A stretch of DNA of 18,001 nt from Planctomycetota bacterium (GTDB taxonomy: Bacteria > Planctomycetota > Phycisphaerae > Phycisphaerales > UBA1924): positions 1 to 18,001 of the forward strand of contig JAEYUO010000027.1 in the NCBI GenBank assembly GCA_023432465.1, written 5' to 3'. Below, piece after piece: positions 5,985 to 13,067 of this stretch (the first letter of the stretch is position 1; every line of letters begins with the position of its first letter). Position numbers and translations under genes: made by a program. The notes below the pieces were generated by a model. That model ran no database searches. It was not told the origin of the DNA and saw only the letters and a program-made list of their open reading frames with translations.

Positions 5985-6596
5985 ATGACCGACGACGCCC
6001 GGGACCTTGGGTTGGTCCGAGCAGCTCGGCTTGGCGACGGAATGAGCCCGGATGGGCACGAGGCCTTCGCACGGATCTACGACCGGCATGGTGCGGTTGT
6101 GCGGGCCTTGTGTCGTCAGAATGCTCCGACCGATGCCGATGCCGACGATGCGCTTCAGGAGACGTTCCTGCGCGCCTATCGGATGCTCGACCGACTGACG
6201 GATCCGGATGGACTGCGGTCATGGCTGTACGCGATCGCCCGGCTTGTCTGCTCGGAGCGGCGGCGTTCGGCCCGTCGCCGCGGCGTGCACGAGCACGGCG
6301 CGGCGGAGGAGGTCCGCACGATGACGACAACGACTGCGACGCATGGAAACTCGGCCGCGCCGGCGGGGGAGTCGCCCGGGGAGTGCGCGGCGAAGCAAGA
6401 GCGGCTGGATCTGCTCTCCAAAGCGATGGACCAGTTGCCGGACAACGAGCGGCTCGCGCTGCATCTGTATTACCTGGAGGCCGACCCGGTCGTGGCGGCA
6501 TCGGTTGCGCTGGGGGTTTCGCGGAGCGGCTTCTACAAGCTGCTGACGCGTGCCCGCGAACGGCTGAGTGTCCTGATGAGTGAGGCCCACACATGA
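5985..6596 (+). CDS. ECF-type RNA polymerase sigma factor (sigma-70 family)
   Basis: A 203-residue protein with sigma region 2 at about 27-100 (EAFARIYDRHGAVVRALCRQ, then DDALQETFLRAYRML and LRSWLYAIARLVCSERRR) and sigma region 4 at about 140-200 (LDLLSKAMDQLPDNERLALH, with the helix-turn-helix ASVALGVSRSGFYKLLTRAR). Regions 1 and 3 are absent, as in extracytoplasmic-function sigma factors. Neither possible start has a strong ribosome site. ATG 5985 is preferred because it gives a normal N-terminus; a GTG at 5940 would add 15 residues. The stop overlaps the next gene's ATG (ATGA, 6593-6596), so the two are translationally coupled. The partner begins with a short cytoplasmic segment and one membrane span, the usual anti-sigma layout, so that protein probably holds this sigma factor inactive (inference). 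The tandem terminators just upstream insulate or attenuate it. Confidence 0.9.
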   Translation: MTDDARDLGLVRAARLGDGMSPDGHEAFARIYDRHGAVVRALCRQNAPTDADADDALQETFLRAYRMLDRLTDPDGLRSWLYAIARLVCSERRRSARRRGVHEHGAAEEVRTMTTTTATHGNSAAPAGESPGECAAKQERLDLLSKAMDQLPDNERLALHLYYLEADPVVAASVALGVSRSGFYKLLTRARERLSVLMSEAHT

Positions 6597-9500
6597 ACAC
6601 GAACAACACGAACATGAATCGCGACGGGCTGCCGCCACAGGATGGGGATGTGCAGGTTCCGTTTGCGCAGGGGGATGAGATGGATGTGCTGCTGCGGGAG
6701 TGGCACGGGGTGAACCGGCAGAAGGCGGCGGAGGGGCGGGACCGGCTGCTGGCGGCGCTGCGTGCAGAGGAAGCGGGGGCGAGGGCGCCTGCGCCGACGG
6801 CGATTGAGTCGAAGCCTGCGCCGGGGCTGCGGGTGGAGGGATCGGGTGCGGGCGGGTGGAAGATCTGGCGGATTGCGCCGCTGGCCGCGGCGGCGGTGCT
6901 GACGCTGGCGGTGCTTGCGCCGTTCATGTTGCCGGTGACGAAGGAGACGGCGGCGCACGCCGAACTGGCGAATCTCGTGATGTGCCCGGAGGGCGGGAAG
7001 CTGGAGGCGTACGACGCGACCGGGATTCTGCTTGGCGCGTGTGTGCTGGAACACACGGATGTGGCCGCGGAGATCAGCGGGCATGTTGCGCGGGTGACGC
7101 TGACGCAGCGGTTCAAGAATCCGCATGCCGACAAAGTCGAAGCCGTGTACACGTTCCCGATGTCGCACCGGGGCGCGGTGGACCGGATGTCGATGGCGAT
7201 CGGGGACCGGGTGATCGTGGGCGAGGTGAAGGAGCGGGATGCGGCGAGGGAGATTTATGAGCAGGCGCGGAACGCGGGGCTGGTGGCGGGACTGACGGAG
7301 CAGGAGCGGCCGAACATCTTCACACAGTCGGTCGCGAACATCGAGCCGGGCGCGACGATCGCGGTGACGCTGTCGTATGTCGAGTTTGTTGAAGAAAAGG
7401 ATGGGGAGTTCAGTTTCGCGTTCCCAACAGTGGTCGGGCCGCGGTACATCCCCGGCGAGCCGAAGACTGGCGATTTGCTGCCGGGTTTGCGGCCGCGGCG
7501 GGGCATTGTGCTGCAGGGACCGGCATCGTTTGAGTTCGTCGATCGCGGACCGGGGTTTGCGCGGAGCGATCGCGGTCCGGACCAGCGGCTGCTCGCGGCG
7601 GCGATCAACGGGGCGATGCCGATCATCGCGCCGGAGAAGATCGGGAATGAGGACCGCTGGGTGCGGTTCACGGTGACGTATGCGGATGGGATGAAGGAAG
7701 AGGGAATGTACTTTGACTCGCCGATCGGCACGGCGACCGTCGGGTATGTCGCGGACCGGTGGTTTGCGATCAGCTCGGCGCCGATTGCGCCGCGGCAGGA
7801 TCGCGGCGAGGCGGAAGCGAACGCAGAGGCCGGCGCGGCGTTTTCGCCGGATACGGATCAGGTTCCGGATGCTTCGAAGATCACGCCGATGCCGGTGCGG
7901 CCGGGGACGCGCTCGGGGCATGACCTGTCGATCAGTGTGAAGATCCACACGGGCGGGCCGGGGCTGCTGGGGTTCGACTCGCCGCTGCACGAGATCGTGA
8001 CCTCGGAGCGGACGAAGCGGACCGATGGGCTGGCGCAGAGCGCGACGGTTGTGCTCAAGAAGATGAGCGCGATCCCGAACCGGGACTTCGTGCTGTCGTG
8101 GAAGCAGACCGCCGAGGGCGTGACGGATCAGGTGTTCACGCACACGGGCAAGCACGGGAACTTTTTCGGGCTGATGCTGCGTCCGCCTGCGCGGGTCGAT
8201 GATGCGATGGCGGTGCCTCGCGAGATGATCTTTGTGCTGGATACATCGGGGTCGATGAACGGATTCCCGATCGAGAAGTCGAAGGAAGTGATGGAGCGTG
8301 CGCTGGCCTCGATGCGCGAGGGTGACACGTTTAACGTGATCACGTTTGCGGGGTCCACGAATGTGCTGTGGGACAAGCCGCGGCCGGTGAATGAGGCGAA
8401 CCTGGCGGAGGCGCGTGCGCTGGTGTCGCGGCAGCGCGGGGGCGGCGGGACGGAGATGATGACGGCGGTGAATGCCGCGCTGGTGCAGGCCGCGGGCGAT
8501 GATGACCGCGGGGTGCGTCCGCTGCGGATCGTGGTCTTCCTGACGGATGGGTATGTCGGGAACGAGATGGCGATCATCGATGCTGTGAAGCGGAACCGCG
8601 GGACGACGCGGGTGTTCAGCTTCGGGATCGGGAACTCGGTGAACCGGTACCTGCTGGATTCGCTCGCCATCGAGGGCGGGGGCGCGGCGGAGTATGTGCT
8701 GCTGGAGTCTGAGGGGGCGGCGGCGGTCGATCGGCTGACGAAGCGGACGCGGACGCCGGTGCTGACGGACATCGCGCTGGAGTTCTCGGACAACTTGAGC
8801 GTGCTGGACATCGTGCCGCCGCTGACGAACATCCCGGACCTTTTTGATGAGACACCGGTGACGATCCTGGGGCGGTACACCGCGCCGGGCGCGGGGACGG
8901 TGACGATCCGCGGGATGACGGCGGCGGGGCCGTGGCAGCGGACGATCACGCTGTCGCTGCCGGAGACTCAGCCGGAGCACGACACGATCGCCACGATGTG
9001 GGCGCGGGCGAAGATCGAGCAGGTGAAGGGGCGCGACCTGCGGGGCGTGCAGAACGGGACGCTCGCGGCGGAACTGCGGGGCGAGATCGTGCGCCTGGGC
9101 GAGCAGTTCGGGATCATGTCGGAGTACACATCGTTTGTGGCGGTGGACAAGCTGCGCGTGACGGTTGCGGGCAAGCCGCGGCTGGTGAATGTGCCGATCG
9201 AGCTGCCCGCGGGTACGAACTTTGAAGGGTTCTTCGGTCGTGCCGTGCCAACTGGACAGGACGATGATGACCGCGCGGGGCGGAGTGTGGAACTGCTGCT
9301 GAGAGAGATCCCGGAGATTGTGCGGGTGGAGGCGGTCGCGTTGAACAACTGGGGCGAAGCGGATCGCGCAGGAGCGGAAGGCGCGAAGGCGGACAACCTG
9401 TTCCTTGCTACGCCTGCGATCGAACTGTCGGGTTCGGTCCAGACGGATAAGGCTGCGGATTTTGCACCGCCACCCGCTGCCGCGGCACCGCCTGCGCCGT

Positions 9501-10621
9501 CTCGAAGCGCTGCGCCTGCTCCGGCATCGCGGGGCGGTTCCAGCTTGCGGCCCGCAGTTGATGGACGGGCTTTGGAAAGCAATGCACACAGCGCCCTTCC
9601 GCAGATGCAGCCGCGGGATGCGGCGGGCTCTGAGGCGAAGAAGCCGGCGGGGTCTCGCGGTGATGAGGCTGTGCGATACTACAGCATGACTTCGCGCGAC
9701 ATGCCGGGCACACCGCAGGGCGAAGGAACCTCCGCGGGCCAAAGGCCTGAACCCGTACGGCGCGAGCTCCGGCAGGGGTTGATTCCACACTCTCGCAGTG
9801 CGACGACGGGTGAGTCGCAGGAGCGTCTGCGGCTCGGAAGTGATCTCGACGGCCGCGCGCAGCAGTTCGGCGGGTTTGAATCGAGCCCCGCCGAGGCGGT
9901 GCTGGGCTTGCCGGTTGCCGTAACGGTCGCCGAGCCTGCGCGGCAGAACCAGGTGCAGCTGGTTGTTCCGGCGCAGCAGGTTGCGCGGCGGATCGGTCAA
10001 CTCGCGGCAGAGAACCGGACGGAGCAGGCGCGGGGGCTTGTGAACGAACTGACCAAGGCGGCGCCCAGCTATGAAGTCGGTCGCGGCATGTGGATGGCGA
10101 TGAACCAGACCAAGGCGCCCGAGGCGGAACAGAACCGGCAGGTGGTTGCGCTGGCGCAGCAGGCAACAGAAGAGTTGCAGGCCGCGGCGCGGCTGATGGA
10201 GCTGCACCGCAAGCTCGATGAGCGGCTGTGGATCTTCGCGACGGGCGAGGGCGTGTTGCCCAGCGCGGGGATGGATGCGAGCGCGGATATGGCCTCGTGC
10301 AGCAACATGGTCGATCCGAAGTCGCGGCAGATCGCAGCGCAGGCGGGTGTGGAGTTCCGGGAGCTTGCGAGTGGCGCTCGCGGGTTTGGAGACGGGGTAC
10401 GTGTGCCGATGGCGGCAGAGACGCTTGAGCAGGGCGTGGTGGTGACGGTGCTGGTGACCTCGACGGAGCCGGCGGTGCTGGAGCAACTGCGTGCCGCGGG
10501 CATGATCGTGGAGGATGTGCAGGCGAAGGCGCGGGTGGTCGTCGGCGTGGTGCCGGTGGGCCGGCTGGCGGAGTTTGCGCTGCTGGAGTGCGTGAGGCGG
10601 GTGGAGGCGACGGCCGAGTGA
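6593..10621 (+). CDS. Giant VIT/VWA-domain membrane protein, putative anti-sigma partner
   Basis: A 1342-residue protein. Residues 1-90 are cytoplasmic and include DVLLREWHGVNRQKAAEGRD, similar in style to N-termini of planctomycete anti-sigma proteins. One membrane span lies at about 92-115 (WRIAPLAAAAVLTLAVLAPF). A VIT domain covers about 125-290. A von Willebrand A domain starts near 544 with a complete MIDAS metal site: D550-T-S552-G-S554, T620 in GGTEM and D652 in LTDGYVGNE. About 956-990 is a Pro/Ala linker. The last 60 residues (about 1282-1341, ending ALLECVRRVEAT) look like a small ferredoxin-like domain seen next to some secreted proteases (weak). VIT/VWA proteins (inter-alpha-trypsin-inhibitor heavy-chain type) bind protein ligands through the metal site. 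The 4-nt overlap with the sigma gene suggests that ligand binding outside controls the sigma factor. It is much longer than common bacterial VIT/VWA proteins (about 700-900 residues). Confidence 0.88.
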   Translation: MNTNNTNMNRDGLPPQDGDVQVPFAQGDEMDVLLREWHGVNRQKAAEGRDRLLAALRAEEAGARAPAPTAIESKPAPGLRVEGSGAGGWKIWRIAPLAAAAVLTLAVLAPFMLPVTKETAAHAELANLVMCPEGGKLEAYDATGILLGACVLEHTDVAAEISGHVARVTLTQRFKNPHADKVEAVYTFPMSHRGAVDRMSMAIGDRVIVGEVKERDAAREIYEQARNAGLVAGLTEQERPNIFTQSVANIEPGATIAVTLSYVEFVEEKDGEFSFAFPTVVGPRYIPGEPKTGDLLPGLRPRRGIVLQGPASFEFVDRGPGFARSDRGPDQRLLAAAINGAMPIIAPEKIGNEDRWVRFTVTYADGMKEEGMYFDSPIGTATVGYVADRWFAISSAPIAPRQDRGEAEANAEAGAAFSPDTDQVPDASKITPMPVRPGTRSGHDLSISVKIHTGGPGLLGFDSPLHEIVTSERTKRTDGLAQSATVVLKKMSAIPNRDFVLSWKQTAEGVTDQVFTHTGKHGNFFGLMLRPPARVDDAMAVPREMIFVLDTSGSMNGFPIEKSKEVMERALASMREGDTFNVITFAGSTNVLWDKPRPVNEANLAEARALVSRQRGGGGTEMMTAVNAALVQAAGDDDRGVRPLRIVVFLTDGYVGNEMAIIDAVKRNRGTTRVFSFGIGNSVNRYLLDSLAIEGGGAAEYVLLESEGAAAVDRLTKRTRTPVLTDIALEFSDNLSVLDIVPPLTNIPDLFDETPVTILGRYTAPGAGTVTIRGMTAAGPWQRTITLSLPETQPEHDTIATMWARAKIEQVKGRDLRGVQNGTLAAELRGEIVRLGEQFGIMSEYTSFVAVDKLRVTVAGKPRLVNVPIELPAGTNFEGFFGRAVPTGQDDDDRAGRSVELLLREIPEIVRVEAVALNNWGEADRAGAEGAKADNLFLATPAIELSGSVQTDKAADFAPPPAAAAPPAPSRSAAPAPASRGGSSLRPAVDGRALESNAHSALPQMQPRDAAGSEAKKPAGSRGDEAVRYYSMTSRDMPGTPQGEGTSAGQRPEPVRRELRQGLIPHSRSATTGESQERLRLGSDLDGRAQQFGGFESSPAEAVLGLPVAVTVAEPARQNQVQLVVPAQQVARRIGQLAAENRTEQARGLVNELTKAAPSYEVGRGMWMAMNQTKAPEAEQNRQVVALAQQATEELQAAARLMELHRKLDERLWIFATGEGVLPSAGMDASADMASCSNMVDPKSRQIAAQAGVEFRELASGARGFGDGVRVPMAAETLEQGVVVTVLVTSTEPAVLEQLRAAGMIVEDVQAKARVVVGVVPVGRLAEFALLECVRRVEATAE

Positions 10622-10675
10622 GTGGGTGCTGCGGCAAGGCGGGTACGCAGAGGCCGCGGAAAGGCAAGGAAGAGA

Positions 10676-10760
10676 TTTGCCGCAGATGAACGCGGATGAA
10701 CGCGGATCAGAAGGGAAGCAAAGGCCGGCCACGGATGACGCGGATGGGCGCAGATACAAA
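10676..10760. repeat. GCGGATGAACGCGGAT-type intergenic repeat (family B, copy 1)
   Basis: The tract is built of degenerate units such as GCAGATGAACGCGGATGA, GCCACGGATGACGCGGAT and GGGCGCAGAT. No protein is plausible. A longer relative lies at 17585-17765. Similar filler repeats are common between genes in planctomycetes and verrucomicrobia as far as I recall; no formal name is known to me. Confidence 0.7.
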
Positions 10761-10770
10761 GTCGGAAGAG

Positions 10771-10801
10771 CAAGAGAGAGGGAGTGAGGCGAGAGAGAGC
10801 T
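10771..10801 (+). repeat. GAGA-rich element related to the small-RNA repeats
   Basis: It contains GGAGTGAGGCGAGAGAGAG (10781-10799), a contracted form of the repeat found twice in the 5664-5871 transcript, where the same two blocks GGAGTGAG and GCGAGAGAG are a few bases further apart. No terminator follows it, so it is probably a repeat relic rather than a second RNA gene. Confidence 0.45.
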
Positions 10802-10918
10802 TCTGGAACGTGGGGTTGCGCTGCATCGTCGATCAGAAGTTCGATCGCACGGCGCGAGTGAGCGAACGCAGCGGAGACCGGCGCTTCACAAGACGGAGAT
10901 GAAGCAGGAAAGGCAAGT
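10802..10918. other. Intergenic remainder between convergent genes
   Basis: No gene, tRNA or clear terminator is visible here. It contains short inverted bits around GATCAGAAGTTCGATC (10831-10846). The convergent genes end at 10621 and 10969, so the 347-base gap is mostly repeat material. Confidence 0.4.
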
Positions 10919-10920
10919 TG

Positions 10921-10964
10921 CCCCCTCCCCCGCCTTCGGCGGGACGTCCCCCTGGTGGGGGAGG
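10921..10964. repeat. CCTCCCCC...GGGGGAGG folding repeat (family C, copy 1)
   Basis: The outer arms CCTCCCCC (10924-10931) and GGGGGAGG (10957-10964) are perfect complements and enclose an inner CCCGCC-TTC-GGCGGG hairpin. It sits just past the end of the prepilin peptidase gene and might serve as its transcript's end structure, but lacks a T-tract. A related copy is inside that same gene at 11838-11888. Confidence 0.6.
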
Positions 10965-10968
10965 AGCC

Positions 10969-12723
10969 TCAAGGCAGATTGATCGGCCGCATGCCCTCGG
11001 GGACGGCCATGAGCCAGGTGAGTCCCATCTCGATAAGCGGCTTGCAGAGGATGACGAGCAGGGTTGCGCCGGCGAGGTAGGGGCCGAAGGGCATGGCGCG
11101 GGGTGCGCCGCCCGTTCTGACCATTGAGACGATGACCCAGAAGAGGCCGACGACCGCCGCGAGCGGGAAGGCGAGGGCGGCATCGACCCAGCCGAGGCAT
11201 GCGCCGACGGCGGCGAGCAGGTGGACATCGCCGAGGCCCATGGCCTCCTTGCCGAAGCCGAGTGAACCGAGGATGCGGACGGCCCAGACGATGGCACCGG
11301 CGATGAGATAGCCCTGGAGGACGCCGCCGAGCACCATGATCCACATCGCGGGCGGAGTTGGGCGAGGCGCGAGCCAGAGCTGGAAGAGCCAGCCGCCCAG
11401 GAACGCGAGGGCGATCGGCGGGGCGAGGAAGAGGATCTCCTTGAGCATCTCGCGGCGGGCATGGGGGTACTGGATCCACATGTCGGGCGGGAGATCGCCG
11501 GGCTGGGAATCGGGGTGCGGCAGGCCGCGCTCCATCATGCGGATGGTGATGGCGTAGACGATGGGCAGGGCGAGGAGGCCGAGGAGGAAGCCGGTCCATT
11601 GCGGCAGGCCCGCGGCGGGAGCGAAGCTGCGGCCCGCTGCGGTGAGGATGACCATGATCGCGAAGGCGAAGCTGGCGGCGCGGACACTCCGCCAAGTGGA
11701 GCCGAGGTCGGCATTGGGGGATGTGGGGGCGGGGATTTCGGATTTTGGATTTTGGATTTTGGATTGCGGAGGAGGCGACAGCGAGGCAGAAGGCGAAGGC
11801 AGAGGAGAGGGAGGAGAGGCGGAAGGAAAGGCAGGAGCCCCCTCCTCGGCCCCCCCCGCCTGCGGCCGGACCTCCCCCTTGGGGGAGGTTGAAGAAGCAG
11901 AGGCTTTGGCTTGTGCGTCAGCCTTGGCCTGGGCGATGGCGTGCTCTTCCCACTGCTGGTAGTCGGCGAAGGAGCGCGGGATGAGGTTGTACTTCATCAG
12001 GAGGTTGCTGATGACCAGTCCAAGTGTGGCGAAGAGGGATGCGCCAAGCCACCATGATGCCGCGCCGGACATCGTGTTGCCCGAGGGTGACCAGCCTGGC
12101 AAAGGAATCGCCCAGCTTGTCCCGGGGGCGGTGCGCGGAAGGCCATGGCCCTGCCAAGAGAGGTATGCGGCGTAGCCGACATGGAAGATCAGCGCGGTGG
12201 CGGTGGCGAACCAGGGGATCTCGAGAGGGATGGTGAAGGTCTTGGCATCGACAATGGTCATCGCGACGAGCGAGCCCAGGAGGACGAGCAGGACGATGAA
12301 GATCGGCCAGGTGGATCGCGGCCAGGCGTCGGAGGCATCGGAGCGGGCCCACTCGGGGCTGATTGCGCCCCAGTTGATGCCGAGGAAGTCGGCATTGACG
12401 GGTACGGTGTAATAGAGGAGGAAGAAGGCGGAGAAGAGGAGGGCGACGAAGAGCTCGACGAGTGGGTACTCGGGGCTGATGGAGGATTTGCAGAAGCGGC
12501 ACCGGCCGCGGAGGAAGAGCCAGCCGAAGATGGGGATGTTCTCGCGCCAGGTGAGGCGGGTATCGCAGGCGGGGCAGCGCGAGGGCGGGGTGACCACGCT
12601 CATGCCGAGAGGCAGGCGGTAGACGAGGACGTTGGTGAGCGAGCCGACGCACGCACCGATGGCGAAGATGAAGAGGACCCACATCGACTGGGCGGCAAGC
12701 ATGTAGAGTTGATAGCTGGGCAT
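10969..12723 (-). CDS. Prepilin peptidase (A24 family), enlarged by a long insert
   Basis: A 584-residue polytopic membrane enzyme, about twice the family's usual 250-290. The N-terminal methylase-associated domain has the zinc-type pairs C50-x-x-C53 and C75-x-x-C78 (CPAC, CRFC) and GACVGSLTNVLVYRLP. The two aspartates of the bilobed aspartic protease site are D159 in TIVDAKTFTIP and D499 in GLGDVHLL, so catalysis looks intact. It should cut, and probably N-methylate, leader peptides of type IV pilin or type II secretion pseudopilins at the inner membrane. The aspartates are normally about 60 residues apart; here 340 separate them, including extra membrane segments and a low-complexity linker (about 262-340) coded partly by repeat families C and A. 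ATG 12723 starts directly before the first membrane span. It lies 52 bases after xseB, probably in one operon with ispH-xseB. No pilin genes are in the window. Confidence 0.9.
   Translation of the reverse strand: MPSYQLYMLAAQSMWVLFIFAIGACVGSLTNVLVYRLPLGMSVVTPPSRCPACDTRLTWRENIPIFGWLFLRGRCRFCKSSISPEYPLVELFVALLFSAFFLLYYTVPVNADFLGINWGAISPEWARSDASDAWPRSTWPIFIVLLVLLGSLVAMTIVDAKTFTIPLEIPWFATATALIFHVGYAAYLSWQGHGLPRTAPGTSWAIPLPGWSPSGNTMSGAASWWLGASLFATLGLVISNLLMKYNLIPRSFADYQQWEEHAIAQAKADAQAKASASSTSPKGEVRPQAGGAEEGAPAFPSASPPSPLPSPSASLSPPPQSKIQNPKSEIPAPTSPNADLGSTWRSVRAASFAFAIMVILTAAGRSFAPAAGLPQWTGFLLGLLALPIVYAITIRMMERGLPHPDSQPGDLPPDMWIQYPHARREMLKEILFLAPPIALAFLGGWLFQLWLAPRPTPPAMWIMVLGGVLQGYLIAGAIVWAVRILGSLGFGKEAMGLGDVHLLAAVGACLGWVDAALAFPLAAVVGLFWVIVSMVRTGGAPRAMPFGPYLAGATLLVILCKPLIEMGLTWLMAVPEGMRPINLP
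11733..11770 (-). repeat. AATCCAAAATCC-type repeat inside prepilin peptidase (family A, copy 3)
   Basis: Tandem GGATTTTGGATTTTGGATT on the plus strand, the complement of the repeat in the 1628-2995 gene. Within the peptidase it encodes PQSKIQNPKSEI (about residues 319-330), in frame, in the linker between two membrane domains. Confidence 0.75.
11838..11888 (-). repeat. Folding C/G repeat inside prepilin peptidase (family C, copy 2)
   Basis: It shares the order CCCCTCC, CCCCGCCTGCGGC, GGAC, CTCCCCCTTGGGGGAGG with the copy at 10921-10964. In frame it encodes TSPKGEVRPQAGG (about residues 279-291). It contains a run of eight C, an indel-prone spot. Confidence 0.65.
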
Positions 12724-12775
12724 GGTGGGAGCGTGCGGACGTTGCGGGGCCGGGGGAGCGTGGCCGCCGCGGCGT

Positions 12776-13039
12776 CTAGTGCTCGCCTGCGTCGCCACCC
12801 GAGGGATCGTTATCGGCCTGTTCGAGCCGCTTCGTGAGGTCTTCGACCTGTTGCTGGGCTCGGCCGAGGCGTGCACGGCACTGATTGATGAGGATCACAC
12901 CGCGTTCGTACTGAGCGAGGGCATCTTCGAGGCCGATCTCTCCGCCCTCGATGCGCTCGACGATGGCCTCGATCTCGGCCATGGCCTTCTCGAAATCGGG
13001 CTCGGCGGAGGCGGGAGGTTTGGCCTTGGCTGCGCTCAA
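12776..13039 (-). CDS. xseB: Exodeoxyribonuclease VII small subunit
   Basis: An 87-residue protein with the conserved XseB core DFEKAMAEIEAIVERIEGGE followed by LEDALAQYERGVILINQCRA, which forms the two-helix bundle that coats the large subunit XseA. The complex degrades single-stranded DNA to short oligonucleotides in the cytoplasm. The start is a TTG preceded by AGGAG with eight bases between, giving the usual family length. A longer frame upstream would run into ispH and is rejected. It sits 28 bases after ispH and 52 before the prepilin peptidase. xseA is not in the window. The acidic tail (QADNDPSGGDAGEH) is variable in the family. Confidence 0.9.
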   Translation of the reverse strand: MSAAKAKPPASAEPDFEKAMAEIEAIVERIEGGEIGLEDALAQYERGVILINQCRARLGRAQQQVEDLTKRLEQADNDPSGGDAGEH

Positions 13040-13047
13040 GGATCGGG

Positions 13048-13052
13048 CTCCT
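13048..13052 (-). promoter_or_regulatory. Shine-Dalgarno AGGAG for the TTG start of xseB
   Basis: AGGAG on the minus strand lies eight bases before TTG (13039-13037). It is what decides this rare start codon. It sits in the 28-base gap after the ispH stop. Confidence 0.6.
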
Positions 13053-13067
13053 GGGAGGCGGGGGGAA

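Noticed and set aside
5569..7152. A 527-codon minus-strand frame across the small-RNA region and sigma gene
   Set aside because: Low-complexity Ser/Arg/Pro translation that runs through a terminator, repeats and an antisense sigma gene; no domain.
6533..10759. A 1408-codon open frame on the minus strand opposite the VIT/VWA gene
   Set aside because: It is Arg/His/Pro-rich with no domain, and arises because high GC removes stops opposite a strongly GC3-biased gene. The plus strand has clear VIT and VWA motifs.
10676..10760. CRISPR array or insertion sequence in the repeat-filled gaps
   Set aside because: Units are degenerate and unevenly spaced, with no terminal inverted repeats, target duplications or transposase.
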